The position numbers and the translations under genes are program-made. DNA of 64,000 bases from Epiperipatus broadwayi (lineage: Eukaryota; Onychophora; Udeonychophora; Euonychophora; Peripatidae), in assembly GCA_028023455.1 (NCBI GenBank), contig JAQFVV010006717.1:1-64000 (forward strand), in the 5' to 3' direction. The notes under the pieces were generated by a model. It was not told the origin of the DNA, ran no database searches, and saw only the letters and a list, made by a program, of their open reading frames with translations. Shown one piece after another: positions 36,496-49,009 of this stretch (position 1 is its first letter; the number at the start of each line of letters is the position of its first letter).

Positions 36496-37440
36496 GAATC
36501 CCTTTCACTTCAAATGGGTTTTTTTATATTTTGTTTCTCCCCCCTCTCAAAATCCATTAACATATTCACAATCTTTATTTTTAAAACTTTAAAATTCAAG
36601 TAGTTATTAATTTTAGTAACTACAAAAGACCCAGCTGAATTTATTGCAGGCAACCCTGTTAATGACTGTTAATAATTCTAACTTTATTATATAAGATCCA
36701 TAAAGTCTGTTTCTTAGCTTAACCTGAAGTAATTCTGAGGCATCCATAAATCTTGAATTTCTTTTTTCAAAGAGATATAAGCCATCAGCATTTCAAAGAC
36801 AATTTGGAAATAATTTAGAAAACTTGTAATGTTTCTTAAATATCTTACATTACAGTTATCTTTGCATATATGCATAGGTATGTTCTCATATATACATGAT
36901 GTCCACAACTTTAATCCAATTTATTAATTTCAAATCACAAAACAAATCTTTATATAAAATTGTAAAGGCATATACACTACACGTACTAATATCAATCAGA
37001 TGTGTGCGCAGACACAATTACTCACAAATAAAACATTTACATAATATTACAAATGCATATACATTATACTTACAAACATCTAATATAACAGATGTGTGCA
37101 CATATACAATTACACACACAAACATGTAAATATATGCTCCTGTAGATTAAATTAACTAGTATACATTATATAAGTGTACCCCTAGGGTTCAAATTAGGAA
37201 AATGAAGACTACTATGATATATAGTAGGTGAAACTGTATGATGGTTAAATCATACTGTTTCAATATATATATATATATATATATATTGACTTGGCTATTT
37301 TGAAATACGAATTCTAATGTATTTATATATTAGTTAACAGAGGGCAGTACTGGATTTCTTAACCATGTGGGATGATTTAATTGCTTAATATTTGTATATT
37401 TATTTCAGTATAGCGTTATGCACTGGATTATATTATATAT
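36496..37440. other. no gene seen
   Basis: AT-rich. An imperfect tandem duplication at about 36960-37130 (TGCATATACATTATACTTAC-type words) and a (TA)n at 37264-37288 are the only structure. Confidence 0.4.
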
Positions 37441-37570
37441 ATATATATGAAAAACAAGTTAAAAACTTGCTAATGCTTGTATTTATGTCAACAGATGGCA
37501 TTCTATCAAAAACACCGTCAAGCATATGTTTACACAAACGTCAGAGCATGCATTCACTATCTCTAACTTT

Positions 37571-37630
37571 AATTCCACTTTCAGATCATGATTTCAAGCT
37601 ATATGCTATCGTCAGTGAAAGACAGGAATT
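37571..37630 (-). ncRNA. type I hammerhead ribozyme (B1, unit 1), core intact
   Basis: Minus strand: outer stem AAUUCC/GGAAUU, internal loop UGU/U, inner stem I CUUUCA/UGAAAG, core CUGACGA, stem II AGC/GCU (plus a U-U pair) with loop AUAUA, GAAA, minimal stem III AUC-AU-GAU, cleavage base C. Cleavage is predicted after 37584 (minus). Confidence 0.8.
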
Positions 37631-37969
37631 TTAGAAACTAGATCTAAACACAAACTCTGAGCGTTTATGAAACAGTTTCTATTCATCTTGCAAGCGTGAA
37701 TCTTTTAGACATGTAATGTCTTCAAACTCAGCATAGCAAGCCAGATAGCTACATGGGTCTGATCTCAGTTCAGCATCACCACATAGGAGAAGCCTCTGAA
37801 ATATATATCATTGCTAGAAAGACCTCAAAGGTACATTTATGAAAAACAAAAAACAAGTTAAAAACTTGCTAACGCTTGTATTTATGTCAACAGATGGCGT
37901 TCTACCAAAAATAATGTCAAGTGTATGTTTACACAAATGTCAGAGCATGCATTCACTATCTCTAACTTT

Positions 37970-38029
37970 AATTCCACTTTCAGGTCATGATTTCAAGCTA
38001 TTTGCTATCGTCAGTGAAAGACAGGGATT
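37970..38029 (-). ncRNA. hammerhead (B1, unit 2), defective
   Basis: Same fold and CUGACGA core, but the base before the cleavage C is changed (AUGACC instead of AUGAUC), breaking the A15.1-U16.1 pair. The outer stem has one mismatch. Confidence 0.7.
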
Positions 38030-38356
38030 TTAGAAACTAGATGTAAACACAAACTCTAAGCGTTTATGAAACAGTTTCTATTCAGCTAGCCATCTGTTGA
38101 CATAAATACAAGTGTTAGCAAGTTTTTAACTTGTTTTTTGTTTTTCATAAAAGTACCTTTGAGGTCTTTCTAGCAATGGTATATATTGCAGAGGCTTCTA
38201 CTATGTGGTGATGCTGAACTGAGATCAGACCCATGTAGCTATCTGGCTTGCTATGCTCAGTTTGAAGACATTACATGTCTAAAAGATTCACACTTGCAAG
38301 CTGAATAGAAACTGTTTCATAAACGCTCAGAGTTTGTGTTTAGATCTAGTTTCTAA

Positions 38357-38416
38357 AATTCCTGTCTTTCACTGATGATAGCAAATAGCTTGAAATCATG
38401 ATCTGAAAGTGGAATT
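38357..38416 (+). ncRNA. type I hammerhead ribozyme (B1, unit 3), core intact
   Basis: Plus strand: AAUUCC/GGAAUU, CUUUCA/UGAAAG, CUGAUGA, AGC/GCU stem II, GAAA, AUCAUGAUC. The seventh core base is U where unit 1 has C, which is the free N position of CUGANGA. Confidence 0.8.
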
Positions 38417-38499
38417 AAAGTTAGAGATAGTGAATGCATGCTCTGACGTTTGTGTAAACATATGCTTGATGGTGTTTTTGGTAGAACGTCATCTGTTGA

Positions 38500-38550
38500 C
38501 ATATATATATATATATATATCAACAGATGACGTAAAATTATTACGTTCCA

Positions 38551-38586
<36 letters not shown>

Positions 38587-38605
38587 TGGAACGTAATAAT
38601 TTTAA
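38500..38605. repeat. TA tracts inside palindromes
   Basis: CGTCATCTGTTGA is inverted around (TA)n at 38501-38520. ATTATTACGTTCCAGAA is inverted around (TA)n at 38553-38583. Perfect arms around TA tracts suggest cruciform-type or foldback junctions. Confidence 0.85.
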
Positions 38606-41600
38606 AATAAGAAGTAAATATTATGAGATTTTAATACAAGTTCAAATAAATTCTTCATCAAAATCATATTAGCCTTTTTAATTTTAGAGTAGAAAAAAGG
38701 CAAAGATTATCACACTATTATGTCCAGAACGCAATATTCTTTTTTAAATTACTTTCACTATGCCAGTGATTATTTGATTCACTTGATAACACCTTAACTT
38801 ATTATAGTAAATAATTAATTTGCTGCAGAACAATATTAACAGTGATGATACTCTTCCTTTTTTAAAGAAAACAATTTTCCCCCATAAGCTTTTGTGAAAT
38901 TTGTATGATTACACAGATTACTTCGCTTAAAAAAAGTCCAATTCATCCAATTAAGAATTTAAAATTGCATTTTAATTTTCAAGGGAGGGAAATTAAAATT
39001 GAACACTTAATATCGTTTATCAGATTAATATTATTCAATCGTTTGAAATTATAAAAAAATGATTGTATAAATTTCAATAAATTATACAATTTTAAATTAA
39101 TTAGCATTGCAGAAATTAACCAATGGAAGTTTCTGGATCAATTCTCAATTCATAAAAATAATAAATAAATCTCATCAACAAAAATGACTTTATTATATAT
39201 ATAAATTAATTTAAACAACACCATTTTTTGTTTGCGTTTTTATAAATTTTTGAACGTTAAATCGATTATTGTTATCTAAATATTTTGGTGCAATGGTAGA
39301 AATAAAATTTCTGAAGTTCAGAGTCATAAATCGATGCTCAACTCTGTCGCTTCCAGCACTTAAAATTTTTATGAATGCCAAGCGATAAAATCATCCGACC
39401 TGTTTTTAATTTAAACATTACCAATAAATGCTAAAAATAATCGAAAAGGTAAACTAACCCCTAACTTAAATGCAGTATGATATAAAATGCAAGATTCTTC
39501 AGTATCAAGCTTGTGATGTAATAAACAAATTAAAATTATATATATTTAATTAAAAAATGTAAAGGTGGGGGGAAATGCTGTTACTTTAATGCTTGGCTAT
39601 CACCCAGCAAACATGAGTGCTAATATATCCATAATCATTTTTAATCATATAGTTATTTCATGCAAAATTATATTGTTAATCTATATCCTATTTTAAATTT
39701 ATTATTATTACCACTTTTTTATTACATTACTTATAATTTAGCAAATATATATTATGAAACTTACTATAATAGATTAAGGCGGTCATATATTAAATGCAAC
39801 AAAAGAGATCTATAAATATATTTACTTTTTAAAAGATATAGGATGATTTCTTTGCATTAAAACATCACAAAACATTCATATGCTATTGAGTGATAGTAGC
39901 CGATTAAGATTCCTAGATCAATTTTTTGATAAAGAATTTTTTTAAAAACTTCATTTGATTATTTCAATGCAACTGTTATATCCATCTTATTATTCTGAAA
40001 CTACTAAATATATATTATCATTTAATGAATATATGAAAAATAAGTTTAATTTAAACTAAAAACTTTGTTCTATCAGTCTTTTTTAAAGTTATGTTTGATT
40101 AATTTCAGTAAACAATTTATTTATTTTTTAATTTGTTGATGTCAATGATATCCATTACCTCACTCCCAATTTTGGTATATAATTGCAGGATTTAAGTCGT
40201 AAAATACATGAAAGAGATCTGAAAAATGCCTCAATCTGATATTTGGTATTAATTACCAATTCATATTTGTATACATTATTATTAAAGTTTAGCTTTGCTA
40301 ATACTTATATTTTAAAATAAATTTATTAATATAAAGAAACAACAAGTAATGACAAACTACAACTAATAATGATCAAGTATTACCTAGTCCTAGTAGTCTA
40401 TTTTCTAATTTTTTCAATTTGCCTTCAAGCAAAAATCTAGATACTATATGTTCTTTTAAAATCAGCCATGTTTTTTTTTTTCCTGAGGCATGTTTTTATA
40501 AAGTTTTAGTATATATATATCATTGATTCGATTTAAAATAGGTATTATCATATTTTAAAATATAAATATTGTCATGACTTTATGTGTTATTAACTTGTAA
40601 GACAATCAAATGATGTTTACTTTAATTTTGGGGTTACTATAGATACATCAGAATACAAAATAATATTAATGTCCCATTTTTATTATTATTTAAATTAATA
40701 AAATAGATAGTTTTTTAGTTTAAAGGTTATATCTTATTATAAAAATATTACATAAATTTGAAAATATATTTTGATAGGTTTTTTGCATTAAAATTTTACT
40801 TTATTGCATATTTTAACAATGATAGGCTTAAATAAACTAATATTATTTTATTGTCATATATGTGTATGAATATATGTGTGTATATGTTTAAGTTATTGTA
40901 TAAATTTAAAACCATGTGTCTTTTCAAATAATTTTGTTATTAAAGATATTTCAAAATGTAATCATAAATTATGTTAAACAAACAATGTAGTATTTTTTAT
41001 TTTATAATTTAGTAAGAAAAGATTGAATATCATTGTTATTATTTTTTTTAAATGAAAGAAAATATTTTATTCAAGAATTCTGGTGTGTTTGTAAAAATCT
41101 AATTAATTGGAATAATAACTCAATGAATTAAAAATGATAAATTTGATCTGGTCATAATATATTGTTTTTAGTGCAATGACCTAAATGTTATGTCAGTAAA
41201 AAAAATTATATAAAATTACCATGCCTTAATTTAAAACACTTTATTTTGTACCACTTTAGTTGGTGTAAGGCATTTGCAGTAAATAAAATATAAAATGTAA
41301 TATATATATATATATATGTTTAATTTAAATCATATAATGCAAGGCTGAAGTAATAATAATGTTTGCACCAAAAGATGGTTATTCTTTTGAGAAGTGACCT
41401 AAGATGAATTTTAAGTGCATTGTAAAACTTGTAAAATGCATATGATGTTTGGCTGTATAGATTAATATGTATCTATTGTGCAAATAGAAAATTTGTCAAA
41501 GTTATGACTAAGTGGATAATGATTTAATAAAATAAAATTCTAATTTTAAGAAGGATAAAACAATATTTATTGTTTTGTATCCTAAAATGTTAAATATTTC

Positions 41601-41880
41601 TATATTCTGCTAAGGATTGCTTACCTGGATAAACTTTAAATATTTTTTTAAAAATGGAAACAAGCTCTTGGATTCACTATATTTTTCAAAATGTCATTTC
41701 ATAGATGTTTTTCATGTAAATTTAACAAAGAAACTTTAGAATAATTGAGTCTATGTGTATGGACACTATTTAATATTTTACCATTAAATCAACATGTCAT
41801 GTGTCTTATTTAATTAAAAGTTATTTGTATTATTACTGTTTTAAGGTCACTTAAGGTATGTGTGTGTGTATATATATATA
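38605..41880. other. no gene seen
   Basis: AT-rich unique-looking sequence. No exon, RNA or repeat could be supported. Confidence 0.4.
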
Positions 41881-41884
41881 TATA

Positions 41885-42384
41885 TGATAAACAAAAATGC
41901 AAGTTAAAAAACTTGCTAATGCTTGTATTTATGTCCACAGATGGCGTCCTACCAAGAACACCAATCAAGCGTATGTTTTGTTTACATAAACGTCAGAGTA
42001 GTTAGTATTCACTATCTCTAACTATAATTCCACTTTCAGATCATGATTTCAAGCTATTTGCTATCGTCAGTGAAAGACAGGAATAAAGAAACTAGATCTA
42101 AATACAAACTCTGAGCGTTTATGAAACAATTTCTATTCAGCTTGCAAGCGTGAATTTTTTAGACACGTAATGTCTTCAAACTCAGCATAGCAAACCAGAT
42201 AGCTATATGGGTCTGATCTCAGTTCAGCATCACCACATAGTAGAAGCCTCTGCAATCTATATCATTGCAAGAAAGACCTCAAAGGTACATTTATGATAAA
42301 CAAAAATGCAAGTTAAAAAAACTTGCTAACGCTTGTATTTATGTCCACAGATGGTGTTCTACCAAAAACACCGATCAAGCGTAT

Positions 42385-42415
<31 letters not shown>
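41885..42415 (-). mobile_element. retrozyme-like element B2: one unit plus partial second
   Basis: Minus-strand unit of 410 bp (CAGATGG at 41938 and 42348) followed by the start of another that stops at a (TA)n tract (42385-42415). It is closely similar to B1 (same CACTTTCAGATCATGATTTC word). Confidence 0.75.
42026..42085 (-). ncRNA. type I hammerhead ribozyme (B2), core intact
   Basis: Minus strand: CUUUCA/UGAAAG stem I with outer UUCC/GGAA, CUGACGA, AGC/GCU stem II with loop AAAUA, GAAA, AUCAUGAUC. Confidence 0.8.
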
Positions 42416-42420
<5 letters not shown>

Positions 42421-42439
42421 TGTAATAGTGTTCAAGGCT

Positions 42440-42610
42440 AAATGGGTTTGTAAGTAATCATTAAATACCAGTCAACCTTCATACAATGTCAATATCAATA
42501 ACAATCAACAATTTCACCATTATTGTTAAAAAGAGATTGCCCTGACAACAGTTTGAAATTGTTGATTTTTATTGATATTGGAATTGTCTAAATGTTGAGT
42601 GGTATATAAT
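42440..42610. repeat. family E foldback (MITE-like)
   Basis: The arms at 42470-42525 and 42545-42605 are inverted (AATATCAATAACAATCAACA / TGTTGATTTTTATTGATATT). They match the family E arms at 25.2 and 26.1 kb. Noncoding, about 150 bp. Confidence 0.7.
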
Positions 42611-42619
42611 GATGTTTAT

Positions 42620-43385
42620 ATAATTATAAGTAACTAGAAAAAATCGTTTAATAACTCTAAAATAAAATTTAAATACTTAAACTTTTACTTAATGAATAGT
42701 TTTCATTTGCTTAATAGACAATCATAAATATATATATATAATACTGATTATTATTTGGAATAAGTAATACATATGTTCTTAAAATAACAATTATAATAAA
42801 CTGACTATGACATTTATAATATAAATGATCAGTAAATGAACTAAAATATATTAGCATTTTTTTGCTTATTTTGTATATTGTTTATTGAAGAAAATAAATA
42901 CATATTTTCTTTATGGTAAATAGATTCAATGTTTTAACATCATATTTTAGTAAAACAAGTGAAACATTTTTAGAATAAACTATTTTAAACTATTAAACAT
43001 ATTAAATAGTATCTTATTATTTATTTTTTATATAAAATTATTGTTTTATTTAGTAAATTTTAGTTGATAGTTTTATTTGATTTTGTAGATACATGATGTG
43101 ACAACGATAATTCAAAGTCTCTACACAATCATAAACATATAAATTTAATTAGTCAAAATAATATAGATTTATACTTTATTAGGATTCAGCAATTACCAAA
43201 AGTAAATCTAATCTTTTTATAGACCTCAATTGGTATTATTCAAATATAAAGGAGTAGTCAATAAATGATTAATACAGATTTTATATATAATCATCAAGTT
43301 TAAATAATTTTATTCATCATTTTAAATCTTTAGACTGCACTCAATGAAAATCTTCTGAAGCAGCTTTAATTTGCTCTAAAACTGC
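42620..43385. other. no gene seen
   Basis: AT-rich, without supported features. Confidence 0.4.
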
Positions 43386-43389
43386 TAAT

Positions 43390-44010
43390 TTTTACATTAT
43401 TGTAGTAAATTTATGGTCATTTTATCGAGAAAAACTTACCGATGATGCTGCCATCTCTAGAATTATTTTACAAGTAAGAAATCAATAATATTAATATTTA
43501 AAGCTATAACATTAAGAGAAGGTAGGCTTTCCAAACTGCTGATTGATTGTTTTTCATTTTCAGAAAAAGGGAACACTTGTCAACAATTTTGATAGACCAA
43601 AGTTCTTTGTTTTGATATTCAAAATGAAAATGTATGTTTTAAAGTACTTTTTTACACATTTATGATTAATTTCATAAAATATGTGTGAAAATATAATTAT
43701 TTTAGAAGAATAGTTCAGATTTTAGTAAAAATTATTTACTTTTACAGGAAAGTAAATTGAAAAACAAACCAATGATGTAGGCTACATTTTGTAATAGGTT
43801 ACAAAATATTTGTTTTATGTTTTCTGATATAGATTATTTTTATCAATTATAAATAGAAATTTATTTTTGAAAAAAATCTTTTGTTTATTTTAATAATCTG
43901 ACAAATTATTAATTTGCTTTTTAGAAAGTAAATTAAAATGAATATATTTTTACTATTGAGTCTGTAATTGACCAATCAAAATTTAGAACTTTAATTAACT
44001 CGGTGAATAG
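43390..44010. repeat. dispersed noncoding repeat, copy 2 (first at 3.4 kb)
   Basis: Same order of words as 3420-4160 (ATTTTACAAGTAA, CAGAAAAAGGGAA, AATTATTTTAGAA, AATCTGACAAAT, ATTGACCAATCA), diverged but colinear over about 600 bp. Confidence 0.5.
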
Positions 44011-45350
44011 GTATTTTCATCAAAGTAAAGGTTAACACTATTACAAATTTTAGTACATAATAATAGAAGGGTTATTTTGTAAGTTAATTCTGATATAAAC
44101 TATTACTTGATATATTCTGTTATAAATTTTAAATAAACTATTATTATAGTTACAATTTTGTCATCCATTTAGGTTATCATTTCTTTAATAAATAAACATT
44201 ATTAATAAATTTTTAACTTTATTCCAATATAGATTTTAGCTTGATTTATTTATAGGAAATTATATATATATATATATATATGTTATATTATAAGTCAGTT
44301 ACCATTATTTGAAATATACTTGTTTTATTATATATATATATATATAGTAACTATAACAAATTCAAGAGCAGCTTAAATGTGTTTATATTACAAAACTGCA
44401 TGAATTAAAAAAAAGGTTAAAAAAACTCATATGACCTGATTAATTAATATGCAAACTGTCATTTGCATATGTGCACATATGTACATAACAAGTGAATAAA
44501 TTGCTAGATATTAATGAAAAGAAAGTTTAATTTATGCATATTATTGAATACTGTATAAAATTGTTTTGTAATAAGGGTTAAATAATAGTGAAAAATTGCA
44601 ATGTAAAGAAGAAAGAAAAGTAGTCTTGATATGAGAAAAGAATTTGAACTGCATAGTTTTTAAAAATCTAGAGCATTTTTGAACCATTTGTAGTTTTCCA
44701 ATTTTAAATTTCAGTTTAAGTAAAATCACTTATGTTTTATAGTAAATCTGATGTTTGAACAACATCAAATAGGTATAAATAGGCCTAGAACAAAAAACTA
44801 GGCATCTGTATTACATATCATTTTGCATCCATGCTGAGGAGAGAAACAACTGCTGGTTAAAAGTATTTCCCTTTGTAACTTGGGTAACTGTATTTTATTT
44901 CCTTGCCATTTTTTTGAAAAATATCTGTCTTACCAATGTAGAAGGAACATGTGATCCATTTCCTCTAACTTTACCAAAACTTCCAAAAGAATGCACTTCT
45001 CAATAAACATTTCAGCTATAATAGAAACATTTCTAATTTTAAACTGCATTAATAAATAATTAAGTATTCTGTAAACTAAAAAGTTCTTACAGCAAAATAA
45101 GTATTTTTAAAAGTTATTGAAAGAAAAATGCATTTTAAATTGTTTAAATCTCTGCCTGAAAAGTATATTAAAAAGGAATTCTGACTAAAAATATAATTTC
45201 TATGTAAACTACACAACCCACTCATCAACATGGCTATTTTTGAACTCCATACTTTTAAACATAAGTGATCTATCAGTTTTGGACATTCACCCTAGTCCTT
45301 ACCATGGAAAAAAATATTGGTTATTTATTTATATATATCATGTATATTTA
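44010..45350. other. no gene seen
   Basis: AT-rich, with short (TA)n tracts at 44262-44281 and 44328-44345. No exon or repeat family recognised. Confidence 0.4.
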
Positions 45351-45354
45351 TTTA

Positions 45355-46430
45355 ATAAATATAGGGGCTTTGAACTCAGACTTTCAAGCACCCTTCAACT
45401 ATCCACACTATCTCATACAACTGATACACATGACCACATACATGTAGAAATGATAAATAATCACCAATATACATATTTGTGCTAAAGCAGCACTCATCAG
45501 TTGGTCCAGACCTTCTTCTCCTAAAAATATATACAATCAGTGCTCAGTTTATATTAAGATAGCAAATCCTCACACTTTACTGGACAAGCTTCAATCCACC
45601 CAACCTACAACTTTTCAACCATCCATATCATTGAAAATCTGAGATGGAAAGCTCAAATCCCATGCTGATGCCAACATTATTGCCATACCCTTGTTGACCT
45701 CAAGTCACTCTGACCCCTCATGTATAGGACCTTATCCATTTAAATACATAGAAGAGGGATGGACATGATACAAACTATATATGTAAATATTTGAAAACCA
45801 GGCACTTCACAAACCTGGAGCTCAATTGTAAGTATAGGAGATTTGAAGGGTGTTTGAAAGTCTGAGTTCAAACCGCCTATATTTACAATTAAGCTTCAGA
45901 TTTGTGAAGTGCCTGGTTTTTAAATTTTTACATATATAGCTTGTATCCTGCTCATCCCTCTTCTATGTATTTAAATAGATAAGGTCCTATACATGAGGGG
46001 TCAGAATGATTCGAGGTCAACATGGGTATGGCAAAAATGTTGGCATTAGCATGGGATTTGGGCTTTCCATCTCAGATTTTCAATGATATGGATGGTTGAT
46101 AAGTTGGAGGTTGGGGTGGATTGAAACCTGTGCATTAAAGTATGAGGATTTGCTATCTTGATATAAACTGGGAACTGATTGTATATATGTGTGAGAAATG
46201 ATGGTCTGGATCAAGTGGTGAGTGCTGGTTTAGCACAAAATATGTATATTGGTGATTATTTACATTTTCTACATGTATGTGGTCATGTGTATCAGTTGTA
46301 TGAGATAGTGTGGATAGTTTAAGGGTGCTTGAATGTCTGAGTTTAAATCTTCTATATTTACAATTAAGCTCCAGGTTTGTGAAGTGCCTGGTTTTCAAAT
46401 ATTTATATTTATTTAATATATAATTTTGCA
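45355..46430. repeat. family D palindrome, ~430-bp inverted arms
   Basis: 45361-45770 and 46430-45955 (reverse) are inverted copies. Shared words are ACTTTCAAGCACCCTT, CCACACTATCTCATACAACT, GTCCAGACC, ATTAAGATAGCAAATCCTCA, CAATCCACCC, CATATCATTGAAAATCTGAG and CCCCTCATGTATAGGACCTT. The centre (45795-45925) has its own hairpin with AAAACCAGGCACTTCACAAA arms. Noncoding; frames inside are fortuitous. Confidence 0.85.
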
Positions 46431-47030
46431 AAATGACATAAATTTCTTTTATTCTATATTATGCTTGCATTTTCTATTATGTTCTTAATTGTTCTCCTAT
46501 ATTAGATAAATGTCCACTTTATATATATTATAGAGATTGTAGTAAAAAATATTAATTGTTTAGATGTCACACTTTGAGTAGATTTTACTTTTGTTATATT
46601 ATTCATTTATAATGTCTAGTAGTTAGGAAATAAAATGTCAGATTCAGTTAAAATTATCTAAACAAAATAAATGGAAGGGAATGAGAAATACCAACTGTAA
46701 TATTTTTAAGTTTTAAAAAGTACATTTAATTAACCATAGTTAATAATGACTAGTTTAAATTTTGTAAATTATTTCTGGCTATGTCTATTTAATTGCAAAA
46801 CCTTAGAAACTGTGTAAATTTATGTTAATAATATTTGGGTGGATGTAGGCCATATTTAGATGGGTTATTTATTTTAATTATTATTAATTCCATATTATAA
46901 TCAAGATGGGGATTTTTCATGATGTGTTTTAAGCTCATATTTGTCTATGATATGAGGTCACTTTTGTGACCTGTAAAAAGGTTTTCATATTTGAGACGTG
47001 CATGTCTTTAAATTCCAGGCCAATCACTTA
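46430..47030. other. no gene seen
   Basis: AT-rich, without supported features. Confidence 0.4.
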
Positions 47031-47969
47031 AGATGGTCTTTCCCAAACTGTGGAATACCCTACGGATGTAGCAGACTATTTCAAAAGGAGAACATAACTT
47101 TTATCAAAGCATTCACATTCAACTCAATGTCTAAAGAAAATTACTTATCAATGGTTAACAAATTTTTGCCCCATTCCCACTAATGACATGAGGTATCATT
47201 TTATAATTCACAAGTCCTCAGCAGTTCTCAGTCCTACTGATGACATAAGCAAGATAAGTGCTATATAATGTATATTTTGATGCAACAGAAATAATTAGTG
47301 GTTTTTGCATAAAATGTTTTTATATTGCATGGTACTCTTAACAATTACAGAGGTAAGTTTGAAAACTAGGAATATAATTTTTTAATTATTTTAAGATAAT
47401 GTTTACCCTTTTAGATGGATAAATATGTAATTAGATTAAAATAAAAAGCCAATGAAGAAGGTGAATTTGATACTAGCAAAAGTTATTTAACCAATTCAAA
47501 TACAGCTATGGAAAATAGTAATGTTAAATCTTGAAAATATGATTGATCATACTTAACATTGGAAGTTATAAGCACCATTATTAATGGACAAAAAAACAGT
47601 GTGCAATATCTATATGAATATATTAGTTGTAGAAAGCATGAAACCTAATAAGTTAAAATACCATCTTGAAAAACTATATGCAGAACACACTGACAAGCTA
47701 AGATAATATTTCTAAAATAAATCAGATCTTTTGAATAAACAATATAGATTTTCAAAATCTATGTCTGGAAAGTCTAACACATTTCTTGCATAATATAAAG
47801 TTTCATATTGAATGTCTAAATATTTAAAAGTCACATTTAATTGGAAAAACTTTATTATTACCTATGGATATTGACATGGTAGAAAAAATGCTTAGTGAAT
47901 CAAATGCTAAACAACTGTGAAAAATTCCACTTGCAGATAATAGGTAGGAATTATATATATATATATGTT

Positions 47970-48350
47970 AAAACGAAGATTTGCACGGGTTAAATATATA
48001 AAATACATATTTTGCGGGTTCATCCGTGTTAAAAACTTTTAATATCAATATACTGATGTTTCGACTTGGTCACACAAGCCATCCACAGAGTTATAAAAAG
48101 GTAGAAAGACGGTTGTAGAGGCGCTACAATCACTGGTTTGAATAAAACATTAAAAAACATTCTTAAATTTAACATTTTTGCTATTGGTGGGATTTTTAAT
48201 GTTTTATTCAAACCAGTGATTGTAGCGCCTCTACAACCGTCTTTCTACCTTTTTATAACTCTGTGGATGGCTTGTGTGACCAAGTCGAAACGTCAGTATA
48301 TTGATATTAAAAGTTTTTAACACGGATGAACCAGCAAAATATGTATTTTA
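47970..48350. repeat. Penelope-like inverted-repeat pair (foldback), nested in hAT
   Basis: Arms of about 145 bp (48005-48150 and 48200-48345) are almost perfect inverted copies around about 50 bp. They are the same sequence as the Penelope inverted repeats at 17.2 and 18.3 kb: ATCCGTGTTAAAA, ACACAAGCCATCCACAGAG, TACAACCGTCTTTCTACC. On the plus strand at 48261-48294 the hammerhead order CUGUGGA, GGCUUG/CAAGUC stem II, GAAAC, GUC is kept with one core change (A6 to U). Stem III has no loop, as reported for Penelope-type hammerheads. Confidence 0.8.
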
Positions 48351-48488
48351 TATATATAAAAAACAAAAAACAAGTTAAACTTGCCACGCTTGTATTTATG
48401 ATCAATAGATGGCATTTTACCAAAAACACTGTCAAGCGTAGGTTTGTTTACATAAACGTCAGAGTAAGCATTCACTATCTCTATCATT

Positions 48489-48548
48489 AATTACACCTTC
48501 AGATCATGATTTCAAGCTGATTTGCTATCATCAGTGAAGGGTAGGAAT
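48489..48548 (-). ncRNA. type I hammerhead ribozyme (B3), core intact
   Basis: Minus strand: CCUUCA/UGAAGG stem I, CUGAUGA, AGC/GCU stem II, GAAA, AUCAUGAUC. Stem I differs from B1 (CUUUCA/UGAAAG) by a compensatory change that keeps pairing. The outer stem is weak. Confidence 0.75.
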
Positions 48549-48859
48549 AAAAAACTAGATCTAAAGACTAACTCTGAGCATTTATGAAACAATTTCTATT
48601 CAGCTTGCAAGCGTGAATTTTTTAGACATGTAATGTCTTCAAACTCAGAATAGTAAGCCAGATAGCTACATGGGTCTGATATCAGTTCAGTATCACCACA
48701 TAGTAGAAGCCTCTGCAATATATATCATTGAAAGAAAACCTCAAAAGGTACATTTATGAAAAACAAAAAAACAAGTTAAACTTGCTAATGCTTGTATTTA
48801 TGATCAATAGATGGCATTTTACCAAAAATGCTCAGAGTTAGTGTTTAGATCTAGTTTCT

Positions 48860-48919
48860 TATTCCTACCCTTCACTGATGATAGCAAATCAGCTTAAAAT
48901 CATGATCTGAAGGTGGAAT
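48860..48919 (+). ncRNA. hammerhead (B3), defective core
   Basis: Same fold, CUGAUGA present, but the invariant GAAA reads AAAA (G12 to A), expected to abolish cleavage. Confidence 0.7.
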
Positions 48920-49005
48920 TAATGATAGATAGTGAATGCTTACTCTGATGTTTATGTAAACAAACCTACGCTTGACGATGTTTTTGGTAAAACACCATCT
49001 ATTGG

Positions 49006-49009
<4 letters not shown>

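Larger units (their letters stand above)
37447..38500. mobile_element. retrozyme-like element B1: 399-bp units, inverted junction
   Basis: Two units on the minus strand (start word CAGATGG at 37492 and 37891, 399 bp apart) are followed at about 38090 by a unit in plus orientation, so the locus is palindromic. Each unit carries a hammerhead (37571-37630, 37970-38029, 38357-38416). Both outer ends lie in TA-rich sequence. No protein is encoded; two short frames (37.4 and 37.8 kb) are the same repeat read twice. The architecture matches non-autonomous hammerhead retroelements that depend on another element's RT; a Penelope-like RT is a candidate (inference). Confidence 0.75.
48358..49008. mobile_element. 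retrozyme-like element B3, inverted junction, nested in hAT
   Basis: A minus-strand unit (TAGATGG at 48406 and 48808, 402 bp apart) is followed at about 48830 by a plus-strand partial unit ending in a long (TA)n (49010-49069). Hammerheads lie at 48489-48548 (-) and 48860-48919 (+). It lies between two colinear halves of the hAT transposase, so it inserted after the transposon. Confidence 0.75.

Noticed and set aside
46998-47183. 61-codon frame near the hAT 5' end
   Set aside because: Lies in the terminal noncoding part of the transposon (contains the CCCAAACTGTGG-type end). Not a transposase domain.
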